A DNA stretch of 64,000 nucleotides, from NCBI GenBank assembly GCA_947379975.1, contig CANCPF010000003.1, positions 66,931 to 130,930 of the forward strand, read 5' to 3'. A model generated the notes under the pieces. The model saw only the letters and a list, made by a program, of their open reading frames with translations. It was not told where the DNA came from and searched no databases. Both the position numbers and the translations under genes were made by a program. The stretch comes from Methylophilaceae bacterium. Its GTDB lineage: Bacteria; Pseudomonadota; Gammaproteobacteria; Burkholderiales; Methylophilaceae. Shown in pieces: positions 24,069-33,131 of this stretch. Position 1 is the stretch's first letter. Each line of letters opens with the position of its first letter.

Positions 24069-26651
24069 ATGCGTTTTGATAAATTAACAACAAAATTTCA
24101 ACAGGCGCTTAATGATGCGCAAAGTTTAGCCGTGGCCAATGACTGTCCGACCATAGAATCTTTACACTTACTCGACGCCTTGATTAAACAGGATGACGGC
24201 GGCACGAGTTCATTGTTGGCGCATGCTGGTGTGCATTTGGCGCCGCTCAAAACTGGGCTGGCGAGCGCTATTACGAATTTACCAAAAACAACTGATAGTT
24301 CAGGCGAGGTTGCTATTTCGCGTGATTTAAATAATCTACTTAATGTGACTGATAAATTAGCACTTAAACGTGGCGATGGCTTTATTGCAAGTGAGATGTT
24401 TTTGCTTGCGTTAGCCGATGATAAAGGTGCTGCAGGAAAGTTGCTGAAAACGCATGGCTTATCTAAAGCCGCTTTAGAGCAGGCGATTAATGCCGTGCGT
24501 GGTGGCGAGCAAGTCAATGAATCTGATGCTGAATCTAATCGTGAGGCGCTTAAAAAATATACGCTGGATTTAACCGAGCGTGCCAAGCTCGGTAAGCTTG
24601 ATCCAGTCATTGGTCGCGATGATGAAATTCGCCGAGTGATTCAAATTCTTGGCCGTCGCACCAAAAATAACCCAGTGTTAATTGGTGAGCCTGGCGTGGG
24701 TAAAACTGCGATTGTAGAAGGTTTGGCACAACGAATTGTAAATGGCGAAGTGCCAGATTCACTTAAAGGTAAAAAAGTTTTATCTTTAGATATGGCTGCT
24801 TTACTGGCGGGTGCTAAATATCGTGGCGATTTTGAGGAACGCTTGAAGTCAGTGCTGAAAGAACTCGCGCAGGATGAGGGCCAAACTATCGTATTTATAG
24901 ATGAAATTCATACCATGGTTGGCGCAGGTAAATCAGAAGGCGCAATGGATGCCGGTAATATGTTGAAGCCAGCCTTGGCGCGTGGCGAGTTGCATTGTGT
25001 GGGCGCTACCACTTTAGATGAATATCGCAAATATATAGAAAAAGATGCCGCGCTTGAGCGCCGCTTTCAAAAGGTGTTGGTGGGCGAGCCTACCGTTGAA
25101 GCGACTATTGCAATTTTGCGTGGATTGAAAGAAAAATATGAGCTGCATCATGGCGTCGAGATTACTGATCCGGCCATTGTGGCAGCGGCCGAGCTAAGCC
25201 ATCGTTATATTACCGACCGATTTTTACCAGATAAAGCGATTGATTTGATTGATGAGGCAGCTTCGCGCATCAAGATGGAAATTGATTCCAAGCCCGAAGT
25301 GTTAGATAAGCTTGAGCGTCGATTGATTCAACTAAAAATTGAGCGTGAAGCGGTACGCCGTGAAAAAGATGAAGGCAGTAAAAAACGCTTCGATTTAATT
25401 GAAGAAGAAATTATTAAGCTGGATAAAGAATATGCTGACTTAGAAGATGTTTGGAAGGCAGAAAAAGCACAGGTGCAAGGTTCTTCACATATCAAAGAAG
25501 CGATTGAAAAAGTTAAGTTTGACATGGAAGAAGCTACTCGCAAAGGTGAGTGGCAAAAGGTTTCAGAGTTGCAATACGGAAAACTGCCAGCACTTGAGGC
25601 GCAGTTGAAACAGGCTTCAAATAGTGAAGCATCTTCGCCGCAAACCAAAAATAGAATGCTACGAACTGAAGTGGGCGCCGATGAAATTGCGGAAGTGGTC
25701 AGCCGTGCCACAGGTATTCCTGTGTCTAAAATGATGCAAGGCGAGCGTGGTAAATTACTAACAATGGAAACCAAATTGCACGAACGTGTGGTTGGGCAAG
25801 ACGAGGCCGTGCGATTGGTATCAGATGCAATTCGCCGTTCGCGTTCTGGTTTAGGTGATCCCGGTCGTCCATATGGCAGCTTTTTGTTTTTAGGCCCAAC
25901 CGGCGTGGGTAAAACTGAGTTGTGTAAAGCGCTAGCGGGCTTTTTGTTTGACAGTGAAGACCACTTAATTCGTATCGACATGAGTGAATTCATGGAGAAA
26001 CATTCTGTTTCACGGATGATAGGTGCGCCGCCTGGATATGTGGGCTATGAGGAAGGCGGAACGCTGACTGAGGCTGTGCGTCGTAAACCATACAGCGTGA
26101 TTCTGCTAGATGAAGTTGAAAAAGCGCATCCAGATGTATTTAATGTGTTATTGCAAGTGTTGGACGATGGCCGCTTAACCGATGGTCAGGGCCGCACGGT
26201 AGACTTCAAAAATACGGTGATTATTATGACCAGTAATTTAGGTTCGCAAATGATACAAAGTATGGCGGATCAAGATTATCAGGTAGTCAAACTGGCGGTA
26301 ATGGGCGAAGTTAAATCGCACTTTAGGCCAGAATTTGTCAACCGGATTGATGAGGTAGTAGTTTTCCATGCATTAGATGAAGCTAATATTAAATCAATTA
26401 CCGCGATTCAATTGCAGACTTTAGCCAAACGCCTAGCTGCGATGGATATACAACTGGAAATTACTGACGCTGCCATTGCTGAAATTGCTAATGCTGGATT
26501 TGATCCAGTCTATGGCGCACGGCCACTAAAACGTGCCATTCAATCTGAGATTGAAAATCCGTTGGCGCGTGAAATACTGACTGGTAATTTTGCCGCTAAA
26601 GACGTGGTTAAAGTGGACGTTAAGGCCGGTAAGCTGGTGTTTTCTAAATAA
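24069..26651 (+). CDS. clpB: Protein disaggregase ClpB (Hsp104 family)
   Basis: 860 aa AAA+ hexameric chaperone that works with DnaK to extract proteins from aggregates. Order: Clp N domain (1-~145); AAA1 with Walker A GEPGVGKT near 206; coiled-coil middle domain (about 400-520, rich in E/K/R), which distinguishes ClpB from ClpA; AAA2 with GPTGVGKT near 609; C-terminal D2-small domain. GGAG (AATGGAGTGAA) lies upstream of the ATG. I could not make a convincing sigma32 promoter in the 263-bp gap to ccoI. Followed by a long imperfect hairpin. Confidence 0.98.
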   Translation: MRFDKLTTKFQQALNDAQSLAVANDCPTIESLHLLDALIKQDDGGTSSLLAHAGVHLAPLKTGLASAITNLPKTTDSSGEVAISRDLNNLLNVTDKLALKRGDGFIASEMFLLALADDKGAAGKLLKTHGLSKAALEQAINAVRGGEQVNESDAESNREALKKYTLDLTERAKLGKLDPVIGRDDEIRRVIQILGRRTKNNPVLIGEPGVGKTAIVEGLAQRIVNGEVPDSLKGKKVLSLDMAALLAGAKYRGDFEERLKSVLKELAQDEGQTIVFIDEIHTMVGAGKSEGAMDAGNMLKPALARGELHCVGATTLDEYRKYIEKDAALERRFQKVLVGEPTVEATIAILRGLKEKYELHHGVEITDPAIVAAAELSHRYITDRFLPDKAIDLIDEAASRIKMEIDSKPEVLDKLERRLIQLKIEREAVRREKDEGSKKRFDLIEEEIIKLDKEYADLEDVWKAEKAQVQGSSHIKEAIEKVKFDMEEATRKGEWQKVSELQYGKLPALEAQLKQASNSEASSPQTKNRMLRTEVGADEIAEVVSRATGIPVSKMMQGERGKLLTMETKLHERVVGQDEAVRLVSDAIRRSRSGLGDPGRPYGSFLFLGPTGVGKTELCKALAGFLFDSEDHLIRIDMSEFMEKHSVSRMIGAPPGYVGYEEGGTLTEAVRRKPYSVILLDEVEKAHPDVFNVLLQVLDDGRLTDGQGRTVDFKNTVIIMTSNLGSQMIQSMADQDYQVVKLAVMGEVKSHFRPEFVNRIDEVVVFHALDEANIKSITAIQLQTLAKRLAAMDIQLEITDAAIAEIANAGFDPVYGARPLKRAIQSEIENPLAREILTGNFAAKDVVKVDVKAGKLVFSK

Positions 26652-26693
26652 GGTATGAGTGGGCTAGAGTGGTATTAGCTAGTTTGTTAAACA

Positions 26694-26744
26694 AAACAGA
26701 GGTTCTTAGACGTAGTCGTTGCTGTCTTTCTAGGGCTTCTGTTT
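26694..26744 (+). terminator. Long imperfect hairpin after clpB
   Basis: AAACAGA (26694-26700) pairs with TCTGTTT (26738-26744). Inside this stem, CTTAGA pairs with TCTAGG with one wobble. It lies 43 bp after the clpB stop. The downstream sequence is AT-rich but lacks a true T-run, so termination strength is uncertain. Confidence 0.35.
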
Positions 26745-26835
26745 ATTTACTTTAACTTTAGACCAGTTATTTTTTAACAAGCACTCTCAATAAAAAATTG
26801 CGCTAAATCAATGTGTAAATTAAGGGTTTAAATAA

Positions 26836-27381
26836 ATGACACTAAAGATAAAGTTGCTCAGTATTTTTCTCGTCACGCTAGTGATGTCTGCCTGTGCAAC
26901 TAATGGCTACAACGATAATCGACAGGCATTACCAATAGATAGAATTTCTGAGGAAGAACTAGCACGTATTATGCCAAAGCCGCTGGCATTATTAAGTTTA
27001 GATGACCTAGTGCAATTATCTAAAGAAGGTGCAACGGTAGAGCAGATTGTAGATAAAATAAAAGTGACTAACTCATACTATGAATTAACACCCAGTCAAA
27101 GTGTGGCGTTAAATAAGCAGGGCATTGATAGTAAAGTGCTTGATTACATTTACACCAGTCGAGAACAAATGCTAAGAAATAACGTGGCAGATGAAATTAA
27201 CAAGCGAGAAAAAATTAAGCGTGCAGAGCTAGATAAGCTAAGAAACCAACATTTACAGCAACAACAATTATATGACCCCTTTTGTCGATACGGCCCTTAT
27301 GGCTACGGAGCATTTGGCTCACGTTACGGATCTCGCTTTGGAGTAGGTGCTGGTTTTGGTCGACCTTTTGGTTGCTGGTAG
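26836..27381 (+). CDS. Uncharacterised lipoprotein with Gly/Tyr/Phe-rich tail
   Basis: 181 aa. Signal peptide with lipobox VMSAC (Cys20), so probably an outer-membrane lipoprotein. The middle (residues ~40-115) has LSLDDLVQLSKEGATVEQIV, a helix-turn pattern that recurs in DUF-type 'SPOR-like stress' lipoproteins, followed by a charged helix (INKREKIKRAELDKLRNQH), a Gln run and a tail repeating G-Y/F-G (YGPYGYGAFGSRYGSRFG). I do not recognise a characterised family. It stands alone, 184 bp after clpB and 294 bp before the next small lipoprotein. Confidence 0.6.
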   Translation: MTLKIKLLSIFLVTLVMSACATNGYNDNRQALPIDRISEEELARIMPKPLALLSLDDLVQLSKEGATVEQIVDKIKVTNSYYELTPSQSVALNKQGIDSKVLDYIYTSREQMLRNNVADEINKREKIKRAELDKLRNQHLQQQQLYDPFCRYGPYGYGAFGSRYGSRFGVGAGFGRPFGCW

Positions 27382-27675
27382 TTCGTTTTAATTTGTTATT
27401 TGAATGGCATAATTTAGGAAATTTTTATATTTAAGCAATTGTCGGGTTATCGCATTGAGGCCAAGCTTAAATATTAATTAACTGATATATTGAGCCCATG
27501 AAAGATTAATTAGATCACATACTGATTAATAGCTCGCAACGAATATCAATCATTAAACAGTCATGTATTCAAAAGTCAGTTAATCATTTTTTTATTAAAC
27601 CAGCTTTAATAAACATGAATTGAATATAGCGTTTAAGAGTAATTAAGGTTTTTTTAATAGTAAAAAGGGAAGTGT

Positions 27676-27933
27676 ATGTCAAAGTTATTACGTTCTATGT
27701 TGGTTTTAGCGGCTGCTGGATTATTTACGGTAGCTTGCAGTAAGCAAGAAGAATCTGTACCAGTAGATGCATCATCTGCAGTGGTTGCGCCTGATGCTGG
27801 TTCTGCTGTTGTTGCGCCAATTGTCGAGCCGCTTGCAACAGGTGGGGGCTATGAGCCTACTGCTGAAGAGCGTGTGCCAGGAATTACGCTAGATCCAGCC
27901 GCGCCTGCAACTGAAGCCGCGCCAGCTAAGTAA
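27676..27933 (+). CDS. Small Ala/Val/Pro-rich lipoprotein
   Basis: 85 aa. AAGGGAAG lies just before the ATG. Signal peptide ends TVAC with Cys21 as the lipidation site. The mature part is low complexity and acidic, with a duplicated unit DASSAVVAP/DAGSAVVAP and an Ala/Pro-rich end. No enzyme motif. It may be a periplasmic spacer or stress lipoprotein; its function is unknown. It has its own terminator. Confidence 0.6.
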   Translation: MSKLLRSMLVLAAAGLFTVACSKQEESVPVDASSAVVAPDAGSAVVAPIVEPLATGGGYEPTAEERVPGITLDPAAPATEAAPAK

Positions 27934-27961
27934 TTTGATTGAAATTAAGCGGTAAAGAAAA

Positions 27962-27986
27962 AAAGCACGCTTTAAGCGTGCTTTTT
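27962..27986 (+). terminator. Intrinsic terminator of the small lipoprotein gene
   Basis: AAAGCACGCT (27962-27971) pairs with AGCGTGCTTT (27975-27984) around a 3-nt loop and runs into TTTTT. It lies 28 bp after the stop codon. The A-rich left flank means it could also serve the converging EnvC-like gene. Confidence 0.88.
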
Positions 27987-28073
27987 ATTGCCAAGAGTAA
28001 TTAATTGTCGTGGCAATTGTCACTTATCTGACTGATTGTAAATGATTTTTTCAATTTAATCAGCCAGCAATAG

Positions 28074-29393
28074 TTAATTTACATTGCTCCAGCTAAGTGG
28101 GTCAAAAGGGCGGCTTAATCGACGTAACTCATAATAAAGACCGTTGCTTGCATTGCCACCACTATTGCCCACGGCGGCAATCGCATCGCCGGCTTTTACC
28201 GTTTCACCTACAGGTTTTAATAAAGTTTGATTGTTGCCATACAAGCTCATGTAGCCATCGCCATGATCAACAATAATCAAATTACCAAAGCCTCGTAGCC
28301 AATCGGCAAATACGATGCGGCCATTAGCGACAGATTTTACTTCTGCACCTTCGTTGGCTTTAATAAATAAACCTTTCCAAGAAATGCCACTATCTTCACG
28401 ATTAGCTCCAAAGCGGTTGGTCACGTCGCCGCGTACGGGTAATCTTAATTTACCCTTAAGTGCGGCAAAATTTGCCCCAGAGAACTCATTGCTCGGTGTA
28501 GTATTATTGGAAATACTGTTATTAGCGGTCACGATTTCTTTTGCTGTTTTATTACTTTCATCAATGTCAGCGCTAGCTGATTTATTCTGGTCATTAGTGC
28601 TCGGCGATGCTGGCCTGTTTGCGATGCGCTTAGGTTTGGCAGGAATAATTCTGGCTAAACGTTCAACTAATTCAGACAATCTTTTTTCATCACGGCTTAA
28701 TTTTTTTATTTCGCCGCGTTGGGCCGTAATTTGTTGTGATAGCGTTTGCACCACTTTAGATTTAGCCTGTTTTTGACTTTGTAAAATGCGCTGCTCATCT
28801 ATTTGTTTTTGTTTGAGTTCAGCTACGTCTTTAAGCGCATTAGCCGTTTGCTCATTGAGCATGCTGATTTTATTTAAGTTGGCCTGCATTTTCTTGATTA
28901 AAGCGGCTCGGGCGCTGGCGATGTAGGCGTAATAATGCACGTCTCTGGCTATTTCACTAGGATGCGTACTTTGTAAAATCATTTGCGCATAGCTTTGTTG
29001 GCCATGAATATATTGCTGATATAGCTGGCTACTGAGCAATTGTTGCTGTTGCGAGAGCGCTTGATTGGTTGCTTTTGAATCAGATTCCAATTGTGTGAGC
29101 GTATTTTTATTTTGTTGTTGCTGAAAGTTAATTTCGTATAATTTTTTATTCGAGGCGCTAATCGCTACTTCACTTTCTTTTAAAGCATCCGCCGCATCTT
29201 TATGTGCTTCTTGGGAATTACCTAACTCTTTTTTTAGCGATTCCAAACGTTGCTGCACATCGCTTAAGGTTTGACTGGGCTGCTCTGATTTTTTTGCAGC
29301 CAAGGCAAATGAACCATGGTTTATCAATAGCAGCATTAACGCTAGACAACAAACTATGCGGTGGTAATGAAAGTGGTTTAATGGTTTAAGCAC
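28074..29393 (-). CDS. envC: EnvC-like murein hydrolase activator (degenerate LytM)
   Basis: 439 aa, GTG start. Signal peptide ending near ALAA (residue ~33), then a long coiled coil (about 37-270, rich in Q/E/K), a Ser/Asn-rich linker and a C-terminal LytM/M23 domain (about 320-435). The Zn ligands of active LytM enzymes are missing: the HxxxD position reads SWKGLFI and the HxH position reads LYYELRR, as in E. coli EnvC (WKG, LYFEIRR). It is therefore predicted to activate cell-division amidases rather than cut peptidoglycan itself. It lies downstream of gpmI on the same strand, the usual gpmI-envC order. Confidence 0.88.
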   Translation of the reverse strand: MLKPLNHFHYHRIVCCLALMLLLINHGSFALAAKKSEQPSQTLSDVQQRLESLKKELGNSQEAHKDAADALKESEVAISASNKKLYEINFQQQQNKNTLTQLESDSKATNQALSQQQQLLSSQLYQQYIHGQQSYAQMILQSTHPSEIARDVHYYAYIASARAALIKKMQANLNKISMLNEQTANALKDVAELKQKQIDEQRILQSQKQAKSKVVQTLSQQITAQRGEIKKLSRDEKRLSELVERLARIIPAKPKRIANRPASPSTNDQNKSASADIDESNKTAKEIVTANNSISNNTTPSNEFSGANFAALKGKLRLPVRGDVTNRFGANREDSGISWKGLFIKANEGAEVKSVANGRIVFADWLRGFGNLIIVDHGDGYMSLYGNNQTLLKPVGETVKAGDAIAAVGNSGGNASNGLYYELRRLSRPFDPLSWSNVN

Positions 29394-29505
29394 AAGATTT
29401 TTGATTCAAGAGGTTAAATTCAATAAGTTAATTAGGTTGGTTAAATACAATTTAGCTGATTCTGTAATATAAATAATATTTAATTTGTTGCCATTGAGTG
29501 ACAAG

Positions 29506-31059
29506 TTAATCGCTAAAACTAATTAAACTTTTGCCTGTCATTTCAGTTGGTTGCTCAAGGCCCATCATATTTAATAAAGTGGGTGCTAAATCAGATAAAG
29601 CACCATTTTCAGCTAATTTAGCCTCACGGCCTATGTAAATGAGCGGTACTTTGTTGGTGGTATGTTGTGTGTGCGGTTGGTTGTTAATTTTATCAAACAT
29701 CACTTCGGCGTTGCCGTGATCTGCGGTAATAATTACTTCTCCGCCTATGCTTTGCATGGCTTTTACTACGCGTCCAACACAAGTGTCTAAGGTTTCAATC
29801 GCTTTAATCGCTGCTGGCAAACTGCCAGTGTGGCCGACCATGTCACCATTAGCGTAATTGCACACAATGGCATTGTACTGGCGGCTTAAAATGGCTTCTT
29901 CCAATTTTTCTGTGAGCTCAAAAGCGCTCATTTCTGGTTGTAAATCATAAGTAGCGACTGGCGGTGATGGCACTAATATTCGATCCTCACCAGCAAAGAC
30001 AGTTTCTTCGCCACCATTGAAAAAGAATGTTACATGTGGATATTTTTCGGTTTCAGCAATGCGTAATTGCGTCAGGCCTAAGTTGGATAGATATTCACCA
30101 AAGGTATTTTTAATTGTAGATGGTGGAAAAATTATTGTAGCTTTGGTTTCTTTTTTGTCGAACATCGTTAGTGTGAAGTAGCCGGCAAGTTTAGGCACAT
30201 GACGGCGATGAAAACCATCAAATTCATCACTTAATATTGCATGGGTTAATTGGCGCGCACGATCAGACCTAAAGTTCATATACACCACCAAGTCGCCATC
30301 TTCTAGATGAATCGGCGCCTCGTCAGCACCACGTATTGCTGTGGTTTTAACAAATTCATCATTCTCTCCGCGTGCATAAGCGGCTTTTAAACCTTCTTCA
30401 GCAGTTGCGTAGGTATATTCGCCCACACCTTCGGTAATTAATGCGTATGCAGCTTCTACTCGCGGCCAGCGTTTATCTCTATCCATGCTATAAAATCGAC
30501 CATTAATGGAGATTATTTTACCTACACCTAATGTGTTTATTTTAGCCTCTAGTGCTGCCAAATATGGCATAGCGCTGATAGGCGGTGTGTCGCGACCATC
30601 TAAAAAGGCATGTACGTATATTTTTGTTAAGCCTAATTTAGCGGCCATTTCTAACATGGCATGAATATGGTCTTGGTGGCTGTGTACGCCGCCATCTGAA
30701 AGCAGGCCAAAGATGTGCAAGGCTTTATTGCTGTTTTTAATGCCTAGTAAGGCAGCCTTTAATTCGGCATGCTCATAAAACTCGCCAGTGGCAATGCTGT
30801 TATTAATGCGCTCAAAATCTTGAAACACTACGCGGCCAGCGCCTATATTGAGATGCCCAACCTCAGAGTTGCCCATTTGCCCATCTGGTAAGCCCACATA
30901 ATGCTCAGAAGCGTTAATGAGTGTATGTGGGTGCGTGTTCCACAATGCATCAATATTAGGTTTTTGTGCTTGCGCGATGGCGTTGTCTGCACTTTCTTCA
31001 CGATAGCCAAAGCCATCTAAAATCAATAAACAAACTGGGGTAGTGTTGCTGCTGGCCAT
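29506..31059 (-). CDS. gpmI: 2,3-bisphosphoglycerate-independent phosphoglycerate mutase
   Basis: 517 aa, Mn-dependent. It interconverts 3- and 2-phosphoglycerate in glycolysis and gluconeogenesis. The alkaline-phosphatase-superfamily core shows D15 (ILDGFGYR) and the phosphorylated Ser65 in GQMGNSEVGH. Metal ligands are in ANGDMVGHTG and ITADHGNAE. DGRDTPP marks the transferase domain. Complete length. Same strand as the EnvC-like gene, 112 bp upstream of it. Confidence 0.97.
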   Translation of the reverse strand: MASSNTTPVCLLILDGFGYREESADNAIAQAQKPNIDALWNTHPHTLINASEHYVGLPDGQMGNSEVGHLNIGAGRVVFQDFERINNSIATGEFYEHAELKAALLGIKNSNKALHIFGLLSDGGVHSHQDHIHAMLEMAAKLGLTKIYVHAFLDGRDTPPISAMPYLAALEAKINTLGVGKIISINGRFYSMDRDKRWPRVEAAYALITEGVGEYTYATAEEGLKAAYARGENDEFVKTTAIRGADEAPIHLEDGDLVVYMNFRSDRARQLTHAILSDEFDGFHRRHVPKLAGYFTLTMFDKKETKATIIFPPSTIKNTFGEYLSNLGLTQLRIAETEKYPHVTFFFNGGEETVFAGEDRILVPSPPVATYDLQPEMSAFELTEKLEEAILSRQYNAIVCNYANGDMVGHTGSLPAAIKAIETLDTCVGRVVKAMQSIGGEVIITADHGNAEVMFDKINNQPHTQHTTNKVPLIYIGREAKLAENGALSDLAPTLLNMMGLEQPTEMTGKSLISFSD

Positions 31060-31226
31060 AATATTTTGCTTTAATAATGTTAAAGTAATATCGCCATTTT
31101 AGCTTATTTACACGTAAAATTAGCGTATAAGATTTGTATTGAGTTTGAATGCATAGGCGCCATGTCAAGTCGCTTGAAATTTGAGCGATCTTGCATTTAT
31201 GTAAGTTAAAATTTGAGGGGAAATGT

Positions 31227-31778
31227 GTGGAATTTTTTAGAAGTAATGTTTTATTGATTGGCTTGGCCTTAGGTTCAGGTTTTATGTTGTTATTACCATT
31301 ATTTAAAAAGAGTGCCGGCGGTCTGCCTAATTTAAGCGCAGCAGAAGCTGTGACTTTAATTAATCGTTCTAATGCCTTGGTGTTAGATGTGCGCGAGGAT
31401 GCTGAGTTTGCAAGTGGCCATATTGCTGAAGCAATGCATATTCCTTTGGCTGACTTGCCAGCACGTATCGGCGAGCTTAAAAAATATCAACATAAAACCA
31501 TTCTAGTTAATTGTCAGCGTGGAATGCGCTCTGCTAAAGCTTGTGATATTTTGCGTAAAGCTGAATTTACGCAGCTCAACAATCTACATGGTGGCTTAAA
31601 TGCCTGGATTGAAGCTAAATTGCCTGTAGTCACTAATTCTAAGGCGACTAGTGCTAAGGCGGCTAATGCAGCAGCAGTAAAAAAAGTGCCAGCAGCTAAG
31701 AGAGTGGCTAAACCCAACCTCGCAGAAGTTGCTGTAGAAACGAGCGCAGAGTCAGTCCCAGAAAAAGGAGCCGTGTAA
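31227..31778 (+). CDS. Membrane-anchored rhodanese-domain protein
   Basis: 183 aa from a GTG at 31227, chosen because GAGGGG (31215-31220) lies 6 nt upstream. A TTG 36 nt earlier is open but would sit before this site. One N-terminal transmembrane helix (residues ~7-26) is followed by a rhodanese domain with active-site loop CQRGMRS (C96) and the structural LDVREDAEFASGHI. A 45-residue Ala/Lys-rich low-complexity tail ends it. It probably transfers or binds sulfane sulfur. grxC overlaps its stop by one base (TAATG), and secB follows, the YibN-GrxC-SecB order seen in proteobacteria. Confidence 0.86.
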   Translation: MEFFRSNVLLIGLALGSGFMLLLPLFKKSAGGLPNLSAAEAVTLINRSNALVLDVREDAEFASGHIAEAMHIPLADLPARIGELKKYQHKTILVNCQRGMRSAKACDILRKAEFTQLNNLHGGLNAWIEAKLPVVTNSKATSAKAANAAAVKKVPAAKRVAKPNLAEVAVETSAESVPEKGAV

Positions 31779-32035
31779 TGGCAACCGTCACAATGTATAC
31801 CTCGGCAGTTTGCCCTTATTGCATGAATGCTGAGCGCTTGCTTGCGAGTAAGGGTGTGACAGAAATTAATAAAATTCGCATTGATTTACAGCCTGAATTA
31901 CGTGATGAAATGATGCAAAGAACTGGTAGACGTACTGTGCCGCAAATTTATATCGACAGCCAGCATATTGGTGGCTTTGACGATTTACGCGCACTAGACT
32001 TAGCCGGTGGATTGGACCCATTACTAGCTGCTTAA
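31778..32035 (+). CDS. grxC: Glutaredoxin 3
   Basis: 85 aa, cytoplasmic. Dithiol active site CPYC (C12, C15), cis-Pro TVPQIYI and the GSH-binding GGFDDL. It reduces protein disulfides and mixed glutathione disulfides. Its start overlaps the rhodanese stop (TAATG), so the two are translationally coupled. Confidence 0.96.
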   Translation: MATVTMYTSAVCPYCMNAERLLASKGVTEINKIRIDLQPELRDEMMQRTGRRTVPQIYIDSQHIGGFDDLRALDLAGGLDPLLAA

Positions 32036-32151
32036 TTTCTGCTAAAATGTCGAATTGATCTACTAAAATAAAGCTGGTTCAGCTAAAACGATAGATTTAA
32101 TTAACCCCTTACTTTAAGTTGTAATTTAAAAAAGAAAGATATAGAAAAATC

Positions 32152-32643
32152 ATGGCAAACGAAGATAACAAAGCAGTAGATCAACAAGAGCAAGCACAGC
32201 AAGCTGGTTTTAGTATTGAAAAAATTTACGTGAAAGATGCTTCATTAGAAATTCCGCATGCACCACAGATTTTTACTGATCGTACACAACCACAAATTAG
32301 TATTGAATTAGGCAATTTTGCTCAAATGCTAGAAGACGGCGTTTTTGAAGTGGCCATTAAAGTGACTGTAACTTCAAAAATTGAAGATAAAACAGTATTT
32401 TTGGTTGAAGTAACGCAAGCCGGTATTTTCCAGATTCGTAACGTACCTGAAGAAAATATTGAGATGATCGTTGGCATTACTTGCCCAAATATTCTTTTCC
32501 CTTACGCCCGCGAAACTGTTTCTGACTTAGTGGTTCGTGCTGGTTTCCAACCAGTATTGTTAAATCCTATTAATTTTGAGGCGCTATTTGCACAGCAAAA
32601 ACAGCAGCAAGCAGAAGCGGCAGATGCTAGCGCAAAACATTAA
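32152..32643 (+). CDS. secB: Protein-export chaperone SecB
   Basis: 163 aa tetrameric chaperone that keeps preproteins unfolded for SecA. The family stretch FSIEKIYVKDASLEIPHAP (residues ~20-38) and the CPNILFPYARE segment are intact. It has an acidic N-terminus and a Gln/Ala-rich tail. It sits 116 bp after grxC, probably with its own promoter, and 12 bp before the SH3 gene. Confidence 0.97.
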   Translation: MANEDNKAVDQQEQAQQAGFSIEKIYVKDASLEIPHAPQIFTDRTQPQISIELGNFAQMLEDGVFEVAIKVTVTSKIEDKTVFLVEVTQAGIFQIRNVPEENIEMIVGITCPNILFPYARETVSDLVVRAGFQPVLLNPINFEALFAQQKQQQAEAADASAKH

Positions 32644-32655
32644 TTTTTTAAATTA

Positions 32656-33114
32656 ATGTATCAAGTTAGTAAAAAGTCTTTAGTTGTCAGTTTAATTCTG
32701 GCGTTGTTGCCGCTTTCGGCAGTGGCGCTAGAGTATCGCTCGGTGGCGGTTCCAAAAGCTATCCTCTATGATGCGCCCTCTAGCTCGGCTAAAAAAATTC
32801 TATTGCTCAGCCAATATTATCCGGTAGAGATTATCGTTAATTTGGGCGACTGGATTAAAGTGCGAGATGCTCAGGGCAGTATCAGCTGGGTGGAAGCAAA
32901 GCAACTCTCAAGCAAGCGCACGGTGATGGTCAATATTAATCATGCAGAAATTAGACAGTCAGCGCAGGCTAGCTCTGCGCTAATGGCTACGTTAGAGAAA
33001 GCGGTAGTGCTAGAAGTGGTCGATTTAAAGCTAAATAATGGCTGGCTTAAAGTTAAGCATCGTGATGGTATTGTTGGCTATATTTTAATTTCATCTACCT
33101 GGGGTTTCGAATAG
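32656..33114 (+). CDS. Secreted bacterial SH3-domain protein
   Basis: 152 aa. Signal peptide (cleavage near VALEYRS, residue ~24), then two SH3b-like repeats: the first spans residues ~28-85, with AILYDAPSSSAKK and VEIIVNLGDWIKVRDAQG; the second spans ~90-150, with AEIRQSAQASSA and LKLNNGWLKVKHRDG. Such proteins bind peptidoglycan or other cell-wall ligands. The secB-SH3-gpsA order is typical of betaproteobacteria. Exact role unknown. Confidence 0.82.
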   Translation: MYQVSKKSLVVSLILALLPLSAVALEYRSVAVPKAILYDAPSSSAKKILLLSQYYPVEIIVNLGDWIKVRDAQGSISWVEAKQLSSKRTVMVNINHAEIRQSAQASSALMATLEKAVVLEVVDLKLNNGWLKVKHRDGIVGYILISSTWGFE

Positions 33115-33131
33115 ATGCGGAGTTTAATTAA

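Noticed and set aside
25328..25993. Long antisense ORF inside clpB (221 codons)
   Set aside because: A mirror of the strongly conserved clpB frame, Ser/Arg-rich as typical of antisense shadows.
28010..28023. GTGGCAATTGTCAC, similar to the RegA-like box
   Set aside because: The spacer is 2 bp instead of 3, the right arm lacks GTCGC, and it lies between the 3' ends of converging genes, not at a promoter.
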